From contig DATAPD010000018.1 in the NCBI GenBank assembly GCA_036265385.1, forward strand, positions 1 to 64,000: a DNA stretch of 64,000 bases. Reading direction: 5' to 3'. This DNA is from DATAPD01 sp036265385 (lineage in GTDB: Bacteria > Acidobacteriota > Terriglobia > Terriglobales > Acidobacteriaceae). Made by a program: the position numbers and the translations under genes. Below, one piece after another: positions 1 to 9,311 of this stretch (positions within the stretch are counted from its first letter, which is position 1; every line of letters starts with the position of its first letter). The notes below the pieces were generated by a model, which was given only the letters and a program-made list of their open reading frames with translations, searched no databases and was not told where the DNA came from.

Positions 1-1
1 A

Positions 2-190
2 GAGGTTGAGAAGGCGCAGGCGCTGGGGCTGAAAGCGAAGATGCCGGTACTGGAACGACGTCAGCGCTCGGAGGTAGCGACGGCGAGCCGAGAGGCGTTG
101 TTGGCGCAACTCGATACGCTTTCACCAGACGACGTGCAATCTCTGCTCAAACGCGTCCTCGATGCCAAGCACACCATCTACAAGAACTAA
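2..190 (+). CDS. C-terminal fragment of an unidentified protein
   Basis: An open frame enters from the left edge and ends at the TAA at 188-190, leaving 62 residues. The fragment is rich in Leu, Ala, Lys and charged residues and ends with LSPDDVQSLLKRVLDAKHT. Such acidic/leucine-rich helical tails occur at the ends of several large multidomain enzymes, but no catalytic motif is present, so no function is assigned. It stops 117 bases before the next gene on the same strand. Confidence 0.5.
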   Translation, partial: EVEKAQALGLKAKMPVLERRQRSEVATASREALLAQLDTLSPDDVQSLLKRVLDAKHTIYKN

Positions 191-307
191 CTACTCGGAT
201 TACAGATAGTTGCGAGATGTTTTCGGCGATCAATTGCTAGCAAATATGGAGTTCCTGCCTTGACTTCACCTTTTTACGGCGCTCCAATAATTACTTCGAG
301 GCAAGTT

Positions 308-1111
308 GTGCATTTACGAAATGCTAACGCTCACCATCCGTTCCTTCTCATGGCAACATTGCTCGCGCTCGCGGTTTTAACCGGGTGTGGCTCATCAGGA
401 AGCCAGTCATCCTCGCCCGGATCCGCCGATCTGCCTCCCGCGATACCTGCCGCTGTACCTGTGCTGCTTTTCAACGGGACCGGGACGTCGTCAGACGTTG
501 GTGCAGTTCAAGCTGTTCTTAATGACCTCAAGATCAAGTACATCACTGCCGACTCGAGTCAGCTGAATGCAATGACCAAGCAGGAGCTTGGAGGCTACAA
601 ACTCCTGATCTTCCCCGGCGGCAACTCGATCACAATCGGACAGAATCTATCGCCACAAACATCCGCGAATGTGCGCGCCGCCGTGCAGCTGTACGGAGTG
701 CATTATCTTGGCATTTGTGCTGGTGCTTTCTATGGAGGGTTCTCTATCTATAACGGAGTGGACCTTACTGGAGGCGTGGCTTTCGAGTTTTACGCGGATG
801 AATTTAAGGGAATTCACAAAAATGCCGTGACGCTCACGTTTCCGAAGGATTCCCCGAGGGATGTCTATTGGGAAGATGGTCCTCAACTTTCCGGATGGGG
901 CGCCATAGTGGCAAAGTTTCCTGATGGTACTCCAGCAATTGTGGAAGGAAACTCCGGCAAGGGATTCGTGATCTTCACCGGCGTACACCTCGAAGCGCCC
1001 GAAAGCTGGCGAGCGTCACTAAGCTTCAATACGCCTCTTTCGGAGGATCTTGCTTATGCAGGCACGGTGTTTCAAGCAGGTCTGAACGGGACAGAGTTGC
1101 CCCATTTCTAA
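308..1111 (+). CDS. Lipoprotein with class I glutamine amidotransferase-like (BPL_N-type) domain
   Basis: About 267 residues. The GTG start at 308 is preferred over an in-frame TTG at 260, because GAGG at 298-301 lies six bases upstream and the resulting signal peptide has normal length. It ends in the lipobox LTGC, with the lipidated Cys at residue 27. A Ser/Gly/Pro linker leads to a flavodoxin-like fold with the segments VLLFNGTGTSSDVGAVQAV, LIFPGGNS and a nucleophile elbow YLGICAGAFYGG (Cys about residue 137). This matches the gatase-like domain found at the N-terminus of biotin-protein ligases, where it occurs without amidotransferase partners. Location is inferred to be membrane-anchored, outside the cytoplasm. 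Substrate is unknown. Confidence 0.75.
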   Translation: MHLRNANAHHPFLLMATLLALAVLTGCGSSGSQSSSPGSADLPPAIPAAVPVLLFNGTGTSSDVGAVQAVLNDLKIKYITADSSQLNAMTKQELGGYKLLIFPGGNSITIGQNLSPQTSANVRAAVQLYGVHYLGICAGAFYGGFSIYNGVDLTGGVAFEFYADEFKGIHKNAVTLTFPKDSPRDVYWEDGPQLSGWGAIVAKFPDGTPAIVEGNSGKGFVIFTGVHLEAPESWRASLSFNTPLSEDLAYAGTVFQAGLNGTELPHF

Positions 1112-1648
1112 ATTGAGAGATTCCTCGCGAAGCAGCGGTAGGGCTATGATTTTCTTAGGAAGCTTTTACGATTGCAGATCTCGATCACTCGCTTGCATTT
1201 TTTCCGCGAGTCGTACTCTTAGTTGTTCGAGTTTCTTCTCTTCGCTGTGTCTCTCGAATTGCTTAGCCAATTTTTGATGTTCATGTTGCAGCGTCGGAGT
1301 CGGCTGGACTGGTGTCTTAGTCTGCATCGCGCCAGTCTAGTCATCCATCTGCGAACGAGTCAGCTCAACCCGAATTACTTTTTCCACAGATCTAGGGTGA
1401 ACCGACGCACTGCCGCATAGCCAACATTTGGAAGTTCATCAATTTCACAAAACTTTCATTTTTTCGTTGCATGGATGTCATAACTCAGGCTTAAACTCGC
1501 TGCCCTGGCCGTAACGCGCCCGCCTTCGTTCAATTCCTTTTTCATGCCGCACTCCGATCGCACCACCCACGTCCCGGGTCATATCAAGCTGTGCGGCAAA
1601 CATCCACGTGAAAACCGCCCCTTCGATCCCAAATGGTACGGAGGTTTT
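1112..1648. other. Intergenic region without a supported gene
   Basis: This 537-base gap lies between two rightward genes. Its open frames are short or overlap the next gene without a ribosome binding site. I see no convincing terminator hairpin, tRNA or repeat. The promoter of the phosphatase-like gene must lie here, but no clear -35/-10 pair stands out. Confidence 0.4.
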
Positions 1649-3796
1649 ATGAGATACCTGCAACAAACGGGTTCGATCTTGCTCGGACTTCTGTTCGCAT
1701 TGTTTTACCAACCAAGTTTTGCGCAAAGCTCCTGCGCGCTGAAATCGCCAAAGGGCGGCATCAAGCACGTGATCTATATCCAGTTCGACAACACCCACTT
1801 TCGTCGCGATAACCCGAACGTTCCCTCCGATCTCGAGCAGATGCCACACCTGCTCAACTTCATCAAAGGCAATGGCATTTTGATGTCGAACGATCACACA
1901 GTTCTGATCTCGCATACAGCGACGGGCATTCTCACTTCGCTCACCGGCGTTTATCCGGATCGCATGGGACAACCGGTTTCGAACAGCTTCCGCTACTTCA
2001 AAACGGACGGGACAACTCGAACCGGAGTCTCGTTCGCTTACTGGACTGCGCCTCTGTTTGATCCAGGCGGTAGCACCACGGACACCACGCCGGAAATGAT
2101 CAACGAAAATGGAAAAATCGCTCCGGCGCCATGGGTTCCATTTACTCGCGCTGGATGCGACTTCGGCGCAGTAGCGACTGCCAACACCATTCTCGAAAAT
2201 ACTGCGATCGATATCCCGACAGTCTTCGGAGCGGGATCGGACGAAGCAAACGAGGTTGCGGTGAATCCCGGACAAGCATTTGCGGATTTCGTCGGCATCG
2301 GCGTGCACTGTGCGCAGAGTTCGTCGATTTGTGCGGCGTCAACGCACGCAAAAGCAGATCTGCTTCCGGACGAACCGGGCGGCTATAGCAACTTCAATGG
2401 CCTGTTTGGTGCAAAGTATGTCAATCCTGTGATCAAGCCGAGCGGGGCGATGACCGACCTCGATGGCAATGTCATCCAGGATGCAGGCGGTCACGTTGGT
2501 TTCCCTGGTTTTGATGGAATGGAAGCTAGAGTTTCCCTCGCATGGGTAGCACAAATGCAGGAGGCGGGGATTCCCATTACGTACGCGTATGTTTCGGACG
2601 CACATGACGGACATGGAGGTGCGGGCGAAATTCACTTCGCATACGGTCCTGGTGAAGCGGGTTACACGCAGCAGTTGCAAGCCTACGACAGTGCGTTTGA
2701 GAAATTCTTCGCGCGGCTCGCGTCTCACGGCATTAACAAGAGCAACACGCTCTTCGTTTTTACGGTGGATGAAGGCGACCACTTCGTCGGAGATCAGCCG
2801 ACGCCGGACGGGTGCGACGGTGTCTCAACCCCGTGTACGTACAACCGCGTTGGCGAAATCAATGCTGATCTGCGGCGCATGGTCTACACGGAGTTCGCGG
2901 ATGCGACCCTGTTCTCAGTGCATTCTGACGACGCTCCCACTGTGTACGTGAACGGCACGGCTGCCCAGCCGCTCGTGGACCAGACCGATCCCGCTGTGCG
3001 AGCTCTGGAGCGCGAGATGAGCCAGTTGAGTTGGCTGAATCCGTATACCGGAGAAGTCGAGAACAACATCATGGTTGCTCTTGCGGATCACACGGGCATG
3101 AAGACGTTGCACATGGTCACTGCGGATCCGTTCCGCACCCCAACTTTCACACCCTTCGCCGACCCGAACTGGTTCTTCTTTGCCACCGGCGGCGCAACTC
3201 CAGCGACGTGTCTGACACCAGATGCCTGCGCGTTCATTCCAGCACGCACCAGCCAGAGCTTTGCCTGGAACCACGGAGACATCCAGGATGAGATCGCCTC
3301 AACCTGGGTTGGATATGTCGGGCAGGGCATCGATGGGAGTGGTGAGAACAGTACGACCTGGTCTGACCACACCGACGTGCGACCAACGATCTTGTCTCTC
3401 GTTGGATTGAAGGACGATTACGTTCACGATGGCCGCGTGATCTCCGAAATCCTGCAAGGCTATGCTCGGCCGGATGCAGTGAAGAAGAGCACAAACTTCA
3501 CCGCGCTGGCGCAGGTATATAAGCAGCTGAACGCCTCATTCGGTGCATTCGCCATGGCCGTTCTACGCTCGTCAACCAAGGCGCTTGCTTCGAACGATGC
3601 GGGAGATGCGACCTATACCTCGATTGAGTCGCGGATTGCTTCGCTAACTTCTCAACGCGATGCTCTTGCCGCTCAGATCAAGACAGCACTCGATGGAGCA
3701 GAATTTAACGGGCAGGTCATTGGGAACGCGCAAGCGCAATCGCTGATGAACCAGGCACTAACTTTGCTGAATCAGGCGAGCGCACTGCCACACTAG
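1649..3796 (+). CDS. Secreted alkaline phosphatase-superfamily (phosphoesterase-like) protein
   Basis: 715 residues from the ATG at 1649, chosen because GGAGG at 1640-1644 sits four bases upstream and the product then begins with a signal peptide (MRYLQQTGSILLGLLFALF, cleavage near SFA-QS). The frame is open further upstream, but that stretch does not look like protein. The mature protein starts with a core strand and metal-ligand Asp (KHVIYIQFDNTH), then the segment HTATGILTSLTGVYPDRMG that in alkaline phosphatase/sulfatase-fold enzymes lies near the active site. Later FVFTVDEGDHF and WSDHTDVRPTILSLVGL supply the Asp/His metal ligands of that fold. The C-terminus is helical and Ala/Gln rich. 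A secreted hydrolase of phosphate or sulphate esters is inferred; substrate unknown. Confidence 0.75.
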   Translation: MRYLQQTGSILLGLLFALFYQPSFAQSSCALKSPKGGIKHVIYIQFDNTHFRRDNPNVPSDLEQMPHLLNFIKGNGILMSNDHTVLISHTATGILTSLTGVYPDRMGQPVSNSFRYFKTDGTTRTGVSFAYWTAPLFDPGGSTTDTTPEMINENGKIAPAPWVPFTRAGCDFGAVATANTILENTAIDIPTVFGAGSDEANEVAVNPGQAFADFVGIGVHCAQSSSICAASTHAKADLLPDEPGGYSNFNGLFGAKYVNPVIKPSGAMTDLDGNVIQDAGGHVGFPGFDGMEARVSLAWVAQMQEAGIPITYAYVSDAHDGHGGAGEIHFAYGPGEAGYTQQLQAYDSAFEKFFARLASHGINKSNTLFVFTVDEGDHFVGDQPTPDGCDGVSTPCTYNRVGEINADLRRMVYTEFADATLFSVHSDDAPTVYVNGTAAQPLVDQTDPAVRALEREMSQLSWLNPYTGEVENNIMVALADHTGMKTLHMVTADPFRTPTFTPFADPNWFFFATGGATPATCLTPDACAFIPARTSQSFAWNHGDIQDEIASTWVGYVGQGIDGSGENSTTWSDHTDVRPTILSLVGLKDDYVHDGRVISEILQGYARPDAVKKSTNFTALAQVYKQLNASFGAFAMAVLRSSTKALASNDAGDATYTSIESRIASLTSQRDALAAQIKTALDGAEFNGQVIGNAQAQSLMNQALTLLNQASALPH

Positions 3797-3870
3797 TCCA
3801 TCTGTGGTGCTCGAAATTGATGAATTTTCCACCGGGGCGCTGCTATGGTGCCTCCGGATTTTTTAGGACC

Positions 3871-3906
3871 AAAAAGCAACTGCCCTGCATTTACGCAGGG
3901 CAGCAG
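3871..3906 (-). terminator. Rho-independent terminator of the glycine-zipper gene
   Basis: A perfect 9-bp inverted repeat (CTGCCCTGC / GCAGGGCAG) with a 6-base loop at 3880-3903 is followed on the minus strand by a T-rich tract (complement of AAAAA at 3871-3875). It lies 37 bases past the stop of the leftward gene at 3943 and also separates it from the convergent phosphatase-like gene. Confidence 0.85.
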
Positions 3907-3942
3907 CCATTTCTTAGTCGGTGTTTGAACGAGCGCTTTGCC

Positions 3943-4971
3943 TTAGTCTCGTCCAACCATAAACATGTCAACGATTCTCATCCGCGGATCGAGCAGAATG
4001 ATTCGTCCGCTCAGCACGACACGCGACCATTCTCGCGGCAGACGTGGCAAACGTGATTCGCATGAGCTTGGCAGTGGCTGCACGCGTTTCTGCAATCCCG
4101 GAGGAAGAGTTCCGTTGCGCTGAAGTTGCCTTTCCAATCCAGGAGGCAAGCGATCTTTCTTCGCGAGACCGGGAGGCAAGCCAGCGCGGTCGTCGACAAA
4201 GCAGCTTCCCATGATGTGGCGTTCCGAATCCGAGAAGCCACTTGGCCCTCGTCCGTCATAGTCTTCACCTTGATCGTCATCACGATCATGACGTCGCGAG
4301 TCATAGCGATCGTCGTTGTCCCGGTCATGGTCGCGATCGCGGTAGCCATCACGGTGATCCGAACCATAGCGAGGTTGCGGCCCTTGCGGCGCAGTTGCTA
4401 CTGGCGCGTCAGAGACCCAGGCCAGCACTGCTTCCGATTGAACTTCCGCAGGCTGCTTCCCGGTTCCGGCAGCGACACCCGTCCCAGCGGCAGCGCCAAC
4501 TCCGGCGCCTATGGCCGCACCTTTACCTCCGCCAGCAAGCGCTCCGATCAACGCTCCCACACCGGCTCCGCCGCCAATCTTCGTGATGTTCGACTTCGTG
4601 TGCGAATTGCCCTTGACCATGAGAGTCTGCACGGAAACTGGATACGTGCGTCCGCCGCTGCGGATGCTCTTCAACGTGAGATGTAGTTCGCCGGGCGTGC
4701 TCAAGCGGCCTGACCGCTCGATGTTCACAACCTCGCCGGTAACATTCGCGCCCTTCGGAAAAATCGTCCGGCCCTTGGCCGTGATCGGCGCAGCCAGCAC
4801 ACCGTGAAATTGTTGTCCGACATTTGCGCTCTCACTGCTGAGTTTTTCTGTTACGCGCACCTGCACGGAAGTTCCGGCGGGAATTGTGCCCGACTGCGCC
4901 ATGCTGATTGCAACTGCTGACAAGATCAATAGTGCAATTGCGAGAAATGGTTTCCAAGACCTATTCATCAT
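3943..4971 (-). CDS. Secreted glycine-zipper protein with Asp/Arg-rich and LPPGL-repeat C-terminus
   Basis: 342 residues. Residues 1-26 form a signal peptide. Residues about 27-125 are a beta-rich domain beginning TIPAGTSVQVRVTEKLSS and containing an IFPKGA motif, typical of acidobacterial envelope proteins. A glycine zipper (GGGAGVGALIGALAGGGKGA and following, about 134-170) could insert in or pack against a membrane. An Asp/Arg/His/Tyr-rich low-complexity tract (about 200-240) follows, then three LPPGL motifs spaced 13-14 residues apart. The end, RIILLDPRMRIVDMF, resembles the last strand of RcnB-like periplasmic proteins. It is monocistronic with its own terminator. Biochemical role is unknown; an envelope structural role is inferred. 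Confidence 0.75.
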   Translation of the reverse strand: MMNRSWKPFLAIALLILSAVAISMAQSGTIPAGTSVQVRVTEKLSSESANVGQQFHGVLAAPITAKGRTIFPKGANVTGEVVNIERSGRLSTPGELHLTLKSIRSGGRTYPVSVQTLMVKGNSHTKSNITKIGGGAGVGALIGALAGGGKGAAIGAGVGAAAGTGVAAGTGKQPAEVQSEAVLAWVSDAPVATAPQGPQPRYGSDHRDGYRDRDHDRDNDDRYDSRRHDRDDDQGEDYDGRGPSGFSDSERHIMGSCFVDDRAGLPPGLAKKDRLPPGLERQLQRNGTLPPGLQKRVQPLPSSCESRLPRLPREWSRVVLSGRIILLDPRMRIVDMFMVGRD

Positions 4972-5260
4972 TCATCCCCCAAGCTTGGGTTTTTATCGTC
5001 CTTTCATGCTAGGGGGAGCCGAATTCTTCGGCATGTATCGAAGGTCCATGACCGGGCAACGTAAGGTATCGAACGGTGAACAGGGCACTTATGCGGTGTT
5101 TTTCTCGCGAAGTATTCCGCAAACCCTGTGGGAAACATGAAGAATCTCGAGGTTTCAAGACTTCATCCAAACCTCAAATCTGGGATAATTTATCGACCCG
5201 AAAAAATCGTCCAATTAACCTCACCAGCATTTCTCAACGTAAGAGCAAGGAGATTCCCCT

Positions 5261-6364
5261 ATGTCGACCCTCACTCCTCCGCAAGAATTGAATGCCGCGG
5301 CAACGAAATCGTTCACCGCGAAAGCCTACGCAGCTCACAGTGCCACATCCGGCATGTCGCCATTTACGATTCGACGTCGTGAACCGCGGCCTCAAGACGT
5401 TCAAATCGAAATTCTGTATTGCGGCGTTTGCCACTCCGACCTGCACCAGGTGACCAACGATTGGAAAGACATGCTGCCCACGGTGTATCCATGCGTGCCC
5501 GGGCACGAAATCCTGGGACGTGTTGTAAAGGCCGGCAGCGCAGTGAAGAAATTCAAGGAAGGCGATCTCGCCGCAGTCGGGTGCATGATTGATTCCTGTC
5601 GCGTGTGTCCGAATTGCCGCTCTGGCAACGAGCAGTTCTGCGACCAGATGCCTGTCTTCACCTATAACGCCGAAGACAAGCAACTTGGTGGTATCACCTA
5701 CGGCGGTTACTCGACTGCCATCGTTGTCGATGAAGCGTTTGTGCTGCGCGTGTCAGACAAGCTCGATCCCGCTGCCGCAGCGCCGCTGCTCTGCGCTGGG
5801 ATCACCACCTACTCTCCACTACGTCACTGGGGAGTGAAGAAAGGCCAGAAAGTTGGCATCGTCGGTCTCGGTGGCCTTGGTCACATGGGCGTGAAGTTTG
5901 CCAACGCGTTTGGAGCGCACGTCGTGCTCTTCACAACCTCGCCTGGCAAGACAAAAGACGCGGTCCGCTTGGGTGCACATGAAGTGGTCATCTCGAAAAA
6001 TGCCGACGAAATGCTGAAGCATGCTGGCAGCTTCGACTTCATCCTCGACACAGTTTCAGCCGAGCACAACATCAACGCTTATCTCGACTTGCTGAAACTG
6101 GATGGAACCATGACGCTGGTCGGAGCTTCGCCGGCTCCCTTGCCGCTTGCCGTTGGAAGTCTGCTTTTCCGGCGCCGCTCGCTCGCGGGATCGATCATCG
6201 GCGGAATCCGCGAAACGCAGGAGATGCTCGATTTCTGCGCCGACCATGGAATTGCCTGCGACATCGAGAAGATCCGCATCGATCAAATCAACGAGGCCTT
6301 CGATCGCCTGTTAAAGAGCGACGTGAAATACCGCTTCGTGATCGATATGGCATCGCTGAAGTAG
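5261..6364 (+). CDS. Zinc-dependent NAD(P) alcohol/aldehyde dehydrogenase (YahK/cinnamyl-alcohol type)
   Basis: 367 residues, with AAGGAG upstream of the ATG. A medium-chain dehydrogenase/reductase. Cys57 and His58 in CGVCHSD and His82 in PGHE belong to the catalytic zinc site; Cys113, 116, 119 and 127 form the structural zinc lobe. The Rossmann motif GLGGLGHMG follows. The CHSDLH sequence and overall length fit the YahK/AdhC/cinnamyl-alcohol branch, whose members usually reduce a broad range of aldehydes with NADPH. Cytoplasmic. It stands alone between genes of the opposite strand; the N-terminal extension of about 20 residues is slightly longer than usual. Exact substrate cannot be read from sequence. 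Confidence 0.92.
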   Translation: MSTLTPPQELNAAATKSFTAKAYAAHSATSGMSPFTIRRREPRPQDVQIEILYCGVCHSDLHQVTNDWKDMLPTVYPCVPGHEILGRVVKAGSAVKKFKEGDLAAVGCMIDSCRVCPNCRSGNEQFCDQMPVFTYNAEDKQLGGITYGGYSTAIVVDEAFVLRVSDKLDPAAAAPLLCAGITTYSPLRHWGVKKGQKVGIVGLGGLGHMGVKFANAFGAHVVLFTTSPGKTKDAVRLGAHEVVISKNADEMLKHAGSFDFILDTVSAEHNINAYLDLLKLDGTMTLVGASPAPLPLAVGSLLFRRRSLAGSIIGGIRETQEMLDFCADHGIACDIEKIRIDQINEAFDRLLKSDVKYRFVIDMASLK

Positions 6365-6394
6365 TCGACGATTGTGAAGCGTCATCCAAAAAGA

Positions 6395-6425
6395 GAAAAC
6401 AAAAGGACGGGCGGTAAGCCCGTCC
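6395..6425 (-). terminator. Rho-independent terminator of the small secreted-protein gene
   Basis: An 8-bp perfect inverted repeat GGACGGGC / GCCCGTCC (6405-6412 and 6418-6425) with a 5-base loop is followed on the minus strand by TTTTGTTTTC. It serves the leftward gene ending at 6465 and faces the end of the dehydrogenase gene. Confidence 0.85.
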
Positions 6426-6464
6426 ATAATTCAAAAGCGAAATTCAACGCCTTGCATTGTTTCA

Positions 6465-7010
6465 TCACGATGCAGCTTCGGCTGTGTGCAAGTCCTCATC
6501 GGCCTGCTTAGTTCCTTTCTTGGCTTCTTTCTTCGCATCCACGTTCGGTCCACCAAGATCTTTTATGGCCGTACCAAGTTTTTCCGAGGTGGAACCAGCC
6601 ATCTTGTTTTTCAGGTCAGCGAACGGGATGTTGAGATTTTGTGACACGTGAAGAGCCGCTACGCACTGTCCTAGCGTCTTGAAACCGCCGCATGCGGCTT
6701 GCAGATTCCCGCCGGGAACGGTCACGCCACTCTTCGAGAGCGCATTGGTAAGAGATGTGGTGAGCTTCGGGTTATTGAGAACCGAAGCGGGTGCTTGTTC
6801 GCCCATGTTTGTGTGACCGATCCGCTCGCTGCCCACATCGCCTCCGCGAGCGCTCGTCCCCATGTTGGGATTGCCAGGGCTCATGTTGCCGCCCCCCACG
6901 CCGGACGGACGTCCACTGCCAGCTGACGACGGCCGCTGAGCGAGCGCGAAAGCGCTGAGCCCAACAGTGATAGCCAGAATCATCAATGAGCTCGTGAATT
7001 TACTCTTCAT
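6465..7010 (-). CDS. Small secreted protein of unknown function
   Basis: 181 residues. The first 24 form a clear signal peptide ending FALA-QR. A flexible Gly/Ser/Asn/Pro-rich linker (about 26-70) precedes a helical domain (about 75-165) with two cysteines (AACGGFKTLGQCVAALHVSQ) that could form a disulphide, and the segment IPFADLKNKMAG. The end is Lys/Ala/Asp rich. No enzyme motif is visible. The layout (signal, linker, one small helical domain) resembles secreted acidobacterial proteins of unknown role. It has its own terminator downstream. Confidence 0.65.
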   Translation of the reverse strand: MKSKFTSSLMILAITVGLSAFALAQRPSSAGSGRPSGVGGGNMSPGNPNMGTSARGGDVGSERIGHTNMGEQAPASVLNNPKLTTSLTNALSKSGVTVPGGNLQAACGGFKTLGQCVAALHVSQNLNIPFADLKNKMAGSTSEKLGTAIKDLGGPNVDAKKEAKKGTKQADEDLHTAEAAS

Positions 7011-7324
7011 GCAGATTCTCCTTGGATCGTTTTCCGAACTGAAAGGGAAGCCGGGCGGAGTGCCTTTCGAACCGCGATGCCGTCGGGCGTTCTTATGCGC
7101 ATCGCAGAGGTTGAGGACGGAATTCGTCGAAGCACGTCCGAAGCTTACCCCACACTCTATTGATTGTTAGAACCAAGGATCCCGCCAAAAGTTGCCGCGT
7201 GGAATCAGTGACTTACGAGTAGCAAGGCCAGAATTTTACGCGATGCAACCGCTCGAGTGATCTGCAAAAGAAAAAGGACGAGCAACCGCGCCCGTCCTCT
7301 TGTTTGCGAGCTGACGTAATCCTC
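7011..7324. other. Intergenic region, promoter side of the small secreted-protein gene
   Basis: About 310 bases between the start of the leftward gene at 7010 and the end of the leftward propeller operon at 7325. Apart from the terminator at 7268-7298 I see no gene or repeat. Confidence 0.4.
7268..7298 (-). terminator. Terminator closing the leftward propeller operon
   Basis: On the minus strand a stem AGGACG..CGTCCT (7293-7298 with 7275-7280), extended by a nearly complementary inner GGC/GCT, is followed by TTTTTC. It lies 27 bases after the stop of the last PD40 gene and closes a run of five leftward genes. Confidence 0.75.
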
Positions 7325-8242
7325 CTACCGCGTCTTTGCTCCCCAGTCCGGCAAAGGACATCCTTCTTCGCACACGAGAATGGTTTTCACATCCGAACCA
7401 TCGGTGTTCATGGTGCGAAGATTGCCATGACCGTCGTTGAACACGATCTTTGTGCCGTCAGGCGAAAAGGAAGGATTGCCGGCCTTGACACCGCTCGTGA
7501 TTTGTTTCAACTGCGTGCCGTCTGTTCGTCCGACCCAAGTCTCTCCTATGACGTCCGTGTTCTGGTGATCATAAAAAACCATGTGCTGGCCGTCTGGAGA
7601 AACATCCGGGCCGCTGGCTTTGAGCCCCGCCTGCGTGAGCCGCTTTCTGTGTTTGCCATCCGCATCGATGACCCATATCGCCGACAGCAAGTTGTCGGTG
7701 TTGCTGCCCAACAAAATATGTCGGGTATCGACAGTGTATTCAGCTTGATAGTCATCGAAGAGAACATTTGTTAGTACCGTGCGTTCGCTACCGTCCGGAC
7801 GAATCGTGGCCAGATGATGCGCGCCAAAATCGCCGTTAAAGAGCGTGGAGAAGAGGATATGCGTTCCGTCCGGTGACCACCTCGGAAAGATGTTTTCTGT
7901 TCCGTCATGCGTCACCTGCGTGAGTCCCGAGCCATCAGCGTGGATGGTGTAGAGCTCGACCGCGCCGCTCATATCGTGGCAAAAGACAATCTGGGCGCCA
8001 TCCGGGGAGTAGTCGGGAAACCACGACAGAAAATCCGTCGCTGGGAGATGGGTTATTTGTTTCAGGCCCGTGCCATCCGGCTTGATCGAGTAGAGCTGCC
8101 ACGTACCGCTGAAATGTGCCACAAATGCGATGCGCCCGTTCGTTCCGGGATAGGTTGCCCAAGCCGCGGTGCCCGACAGGAACGCGATCAATCCCAGCGA
8201 CAGCAACGTCGCTTTCACGAGAATCTTTCTCCAATTAGCCAT
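7325..8242 (-). CDS. Secreted PD40/TolB-like beta-propeller protein
   Basis: 305 residues. Signal peptide at 1-30, then repeated PD40 blades with the signature S/F-PDG: YSPDGAQIVF, WSPDGTHILF, VSPDGQHMVFYD and FSPDGTKIVFNDG, each following an xxPDGSxxxxLT turn. These repeats form the six-bladed propeller seen in TolB. No enzymatic domain is attached, so a periplasmic or extracellular binding role is inferred. It is the last gene of the operon and is paralogous to its upstream neighbour, which ends 40 bases before it starts. Confidence 0.8.
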   Translation of the reverse strand: MANWRKILVKATLLSLGLIAFLSGTAAWATYPGTNGRIAFVAHFSGTWQLYSIKPDGTGLKQITHLPATDFLSWFPDYSPDGAQIVFCHDMSGAVELYTIHADGSGLTQVTHDGTENIFPRWSPDGTHILFSTLFNGDFGAHHLATIRPDGSERTVLTNVLFDDYQAEYTVDTRHILLGSNTDNLLSAIWVIDADGKHRKRLTQAGLKASGPDVSPDGQHMVFYDHQNTDVIGETWVGRTDGTQLKQITSGVKAGNPSFSPDGTKIVFNDGHGNLRTMNTDGSDVKTILVCEEGCPLPDWGAKTR

Positions 8243-8282
8243 AAACCCTCCTTACGAAATGTGAGGGCGCCTGCGCGCCGTT

Positions 8283-9296
8283 TTACTCAGCTGCAACTCC
8301 CCAGCGAGGAATTGATCCGCCGCTCTCAAGTTTTTTGAGCCGGCGTGTGGTCGTGGCGTCCGGTGTCGCTTTCAATCTCGGCAGAGTTAAAACAGACGTC
8401 AAGCCGCTACCGTCCGACTTCATGATGTAGATCGAGACCGTGTCGAAATCAGGCGCGTGCCGTTCGAACACGATGTAATTGCCATCGGGTGAAAACGCAG
8501 GATTACGATCGCGCGGCCCAGTGAAGTACTGGCTCCCGTTCTGTGTGAGGTAGTGAACATTGCTGCCGTCGGCATTCATCACAGCAATGGTTTCGTTCTG
8601 CGGATTGCACAAGTGCGCAAACGTTGTGATCTTCGTGCCGTCTGGAGACCAGTCAGGACGGATCAAGCACGGAGCGGGATCGGTGATCCGTCGTACATTT
8701 GTTCCGTCTGCATTCACGAGGTATGTCACGCCCTGAAATCCAGCGTGACTGTCGGGCGATTTGATGAATGCGATCGTCTTCCCATCCGGCGAGAACATCG
8801 GGCTCCGTTGTGTTTCGTCGAATTTGAAGGGAAGCACAGCTGCGAGTCCGTTGCCATCCACGCCAATGGTGTGGATTGCGCAAGTGTCCCCATCGCCCAC
8901 GAAGCGCTTGCAACGACCGAACACAAGCTTCGAACCGTCAGGAGAGAAACTGGGACGGTTTTCGTCGAAGCGCGCTTCCGAAAACACCAAATGCGCGTTG
9001 CTGCCATCAGCGTCCATAATCCAGATTTCCGGCTTGCCATCCGGTGGGGGCATTTCGTTGAAGGCAATCTGCTTTCCATCGGCTGACCACGATGGCCAAC
9101 TCGCCGAATTGTCCGGTCCAAGATGCGTCAACTGCTTCACATCGCTCCCGTCCGGATTCATCGTGAAAATTTCTCCAGCTTGCACGAACGCAATGCGCCC
9201 GTTATTGCCAGGGAATGTCGCGAATGCAGGCAAAGCCGCCAACGTCACGAGTAGAAAAGAAAGAGCAAAAATCCAAACATACTTTCTGAAATTCAT
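8283..9296 (-). CDS. Secreted PD40/TolB-like beta-propeller protein
   Basis: 337 residues. Signal peptide (MNFRKYVWIFALSFLLVTLA) cleaved near AFA-TF. The mature start FPGNNGRIAFV matches its neighbour's YPGTNGRIAFV, so the two are tandem paralogs. Blades carry WSADGKQIAF, FSPDGSKLVFGR, FSPDGKTIAFIK, WSPDGTKITTF and FSPDGNYIVFER. The strong ribosome site AAGGAG is shared with the HAF-repeat gene 15 bases upstream, pointing to one transcript. Cysteine pairs (RCKRFVGDGDTCA) could form a disulphide. A protein-binding role is inferred; no ligand is known. Confidence 0.8.
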   Translation of the reverse strand: MNFRKYVWIFALSFLLVTLAALPAFATFPGNNGRIAFVQAGEIFTMNPDGSDVKQLTHLGPDNSASWPSWSADGKQIAFNEMPPPDGKPEIWIMDADGSNAHLVFSEARFDENRPSFSPDGSKLVFGRCKRFVGDGDTCAIHTIGVDGNGLAAVLPFKFDETQRSPMFSPDGKTIAFIKSPDSHAGFQGVTYLVNADGTNVRRITDPAPCLIRPDWSPDGTKITTFAHLCNPQNETIAVMNADGSNVHYLTQNGSQYFTGPRDRNPAFSPDGNYIVFERHAPDFDTVSIYIMKSDGSGLTSVLTLPRLKATPDATTTRRLKKLESGGSIPRWGVAAE

Positions 9297-9311
9297 GATC
9301 TTCTCCTTGAC

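Noticed and set aside
1223..1420. A 65-codon frame between the lipoprotein and phosphatase-like genes
   Set aside because: No ribosome site, no protein-like composition, and it ends in Arg-rich sequence.
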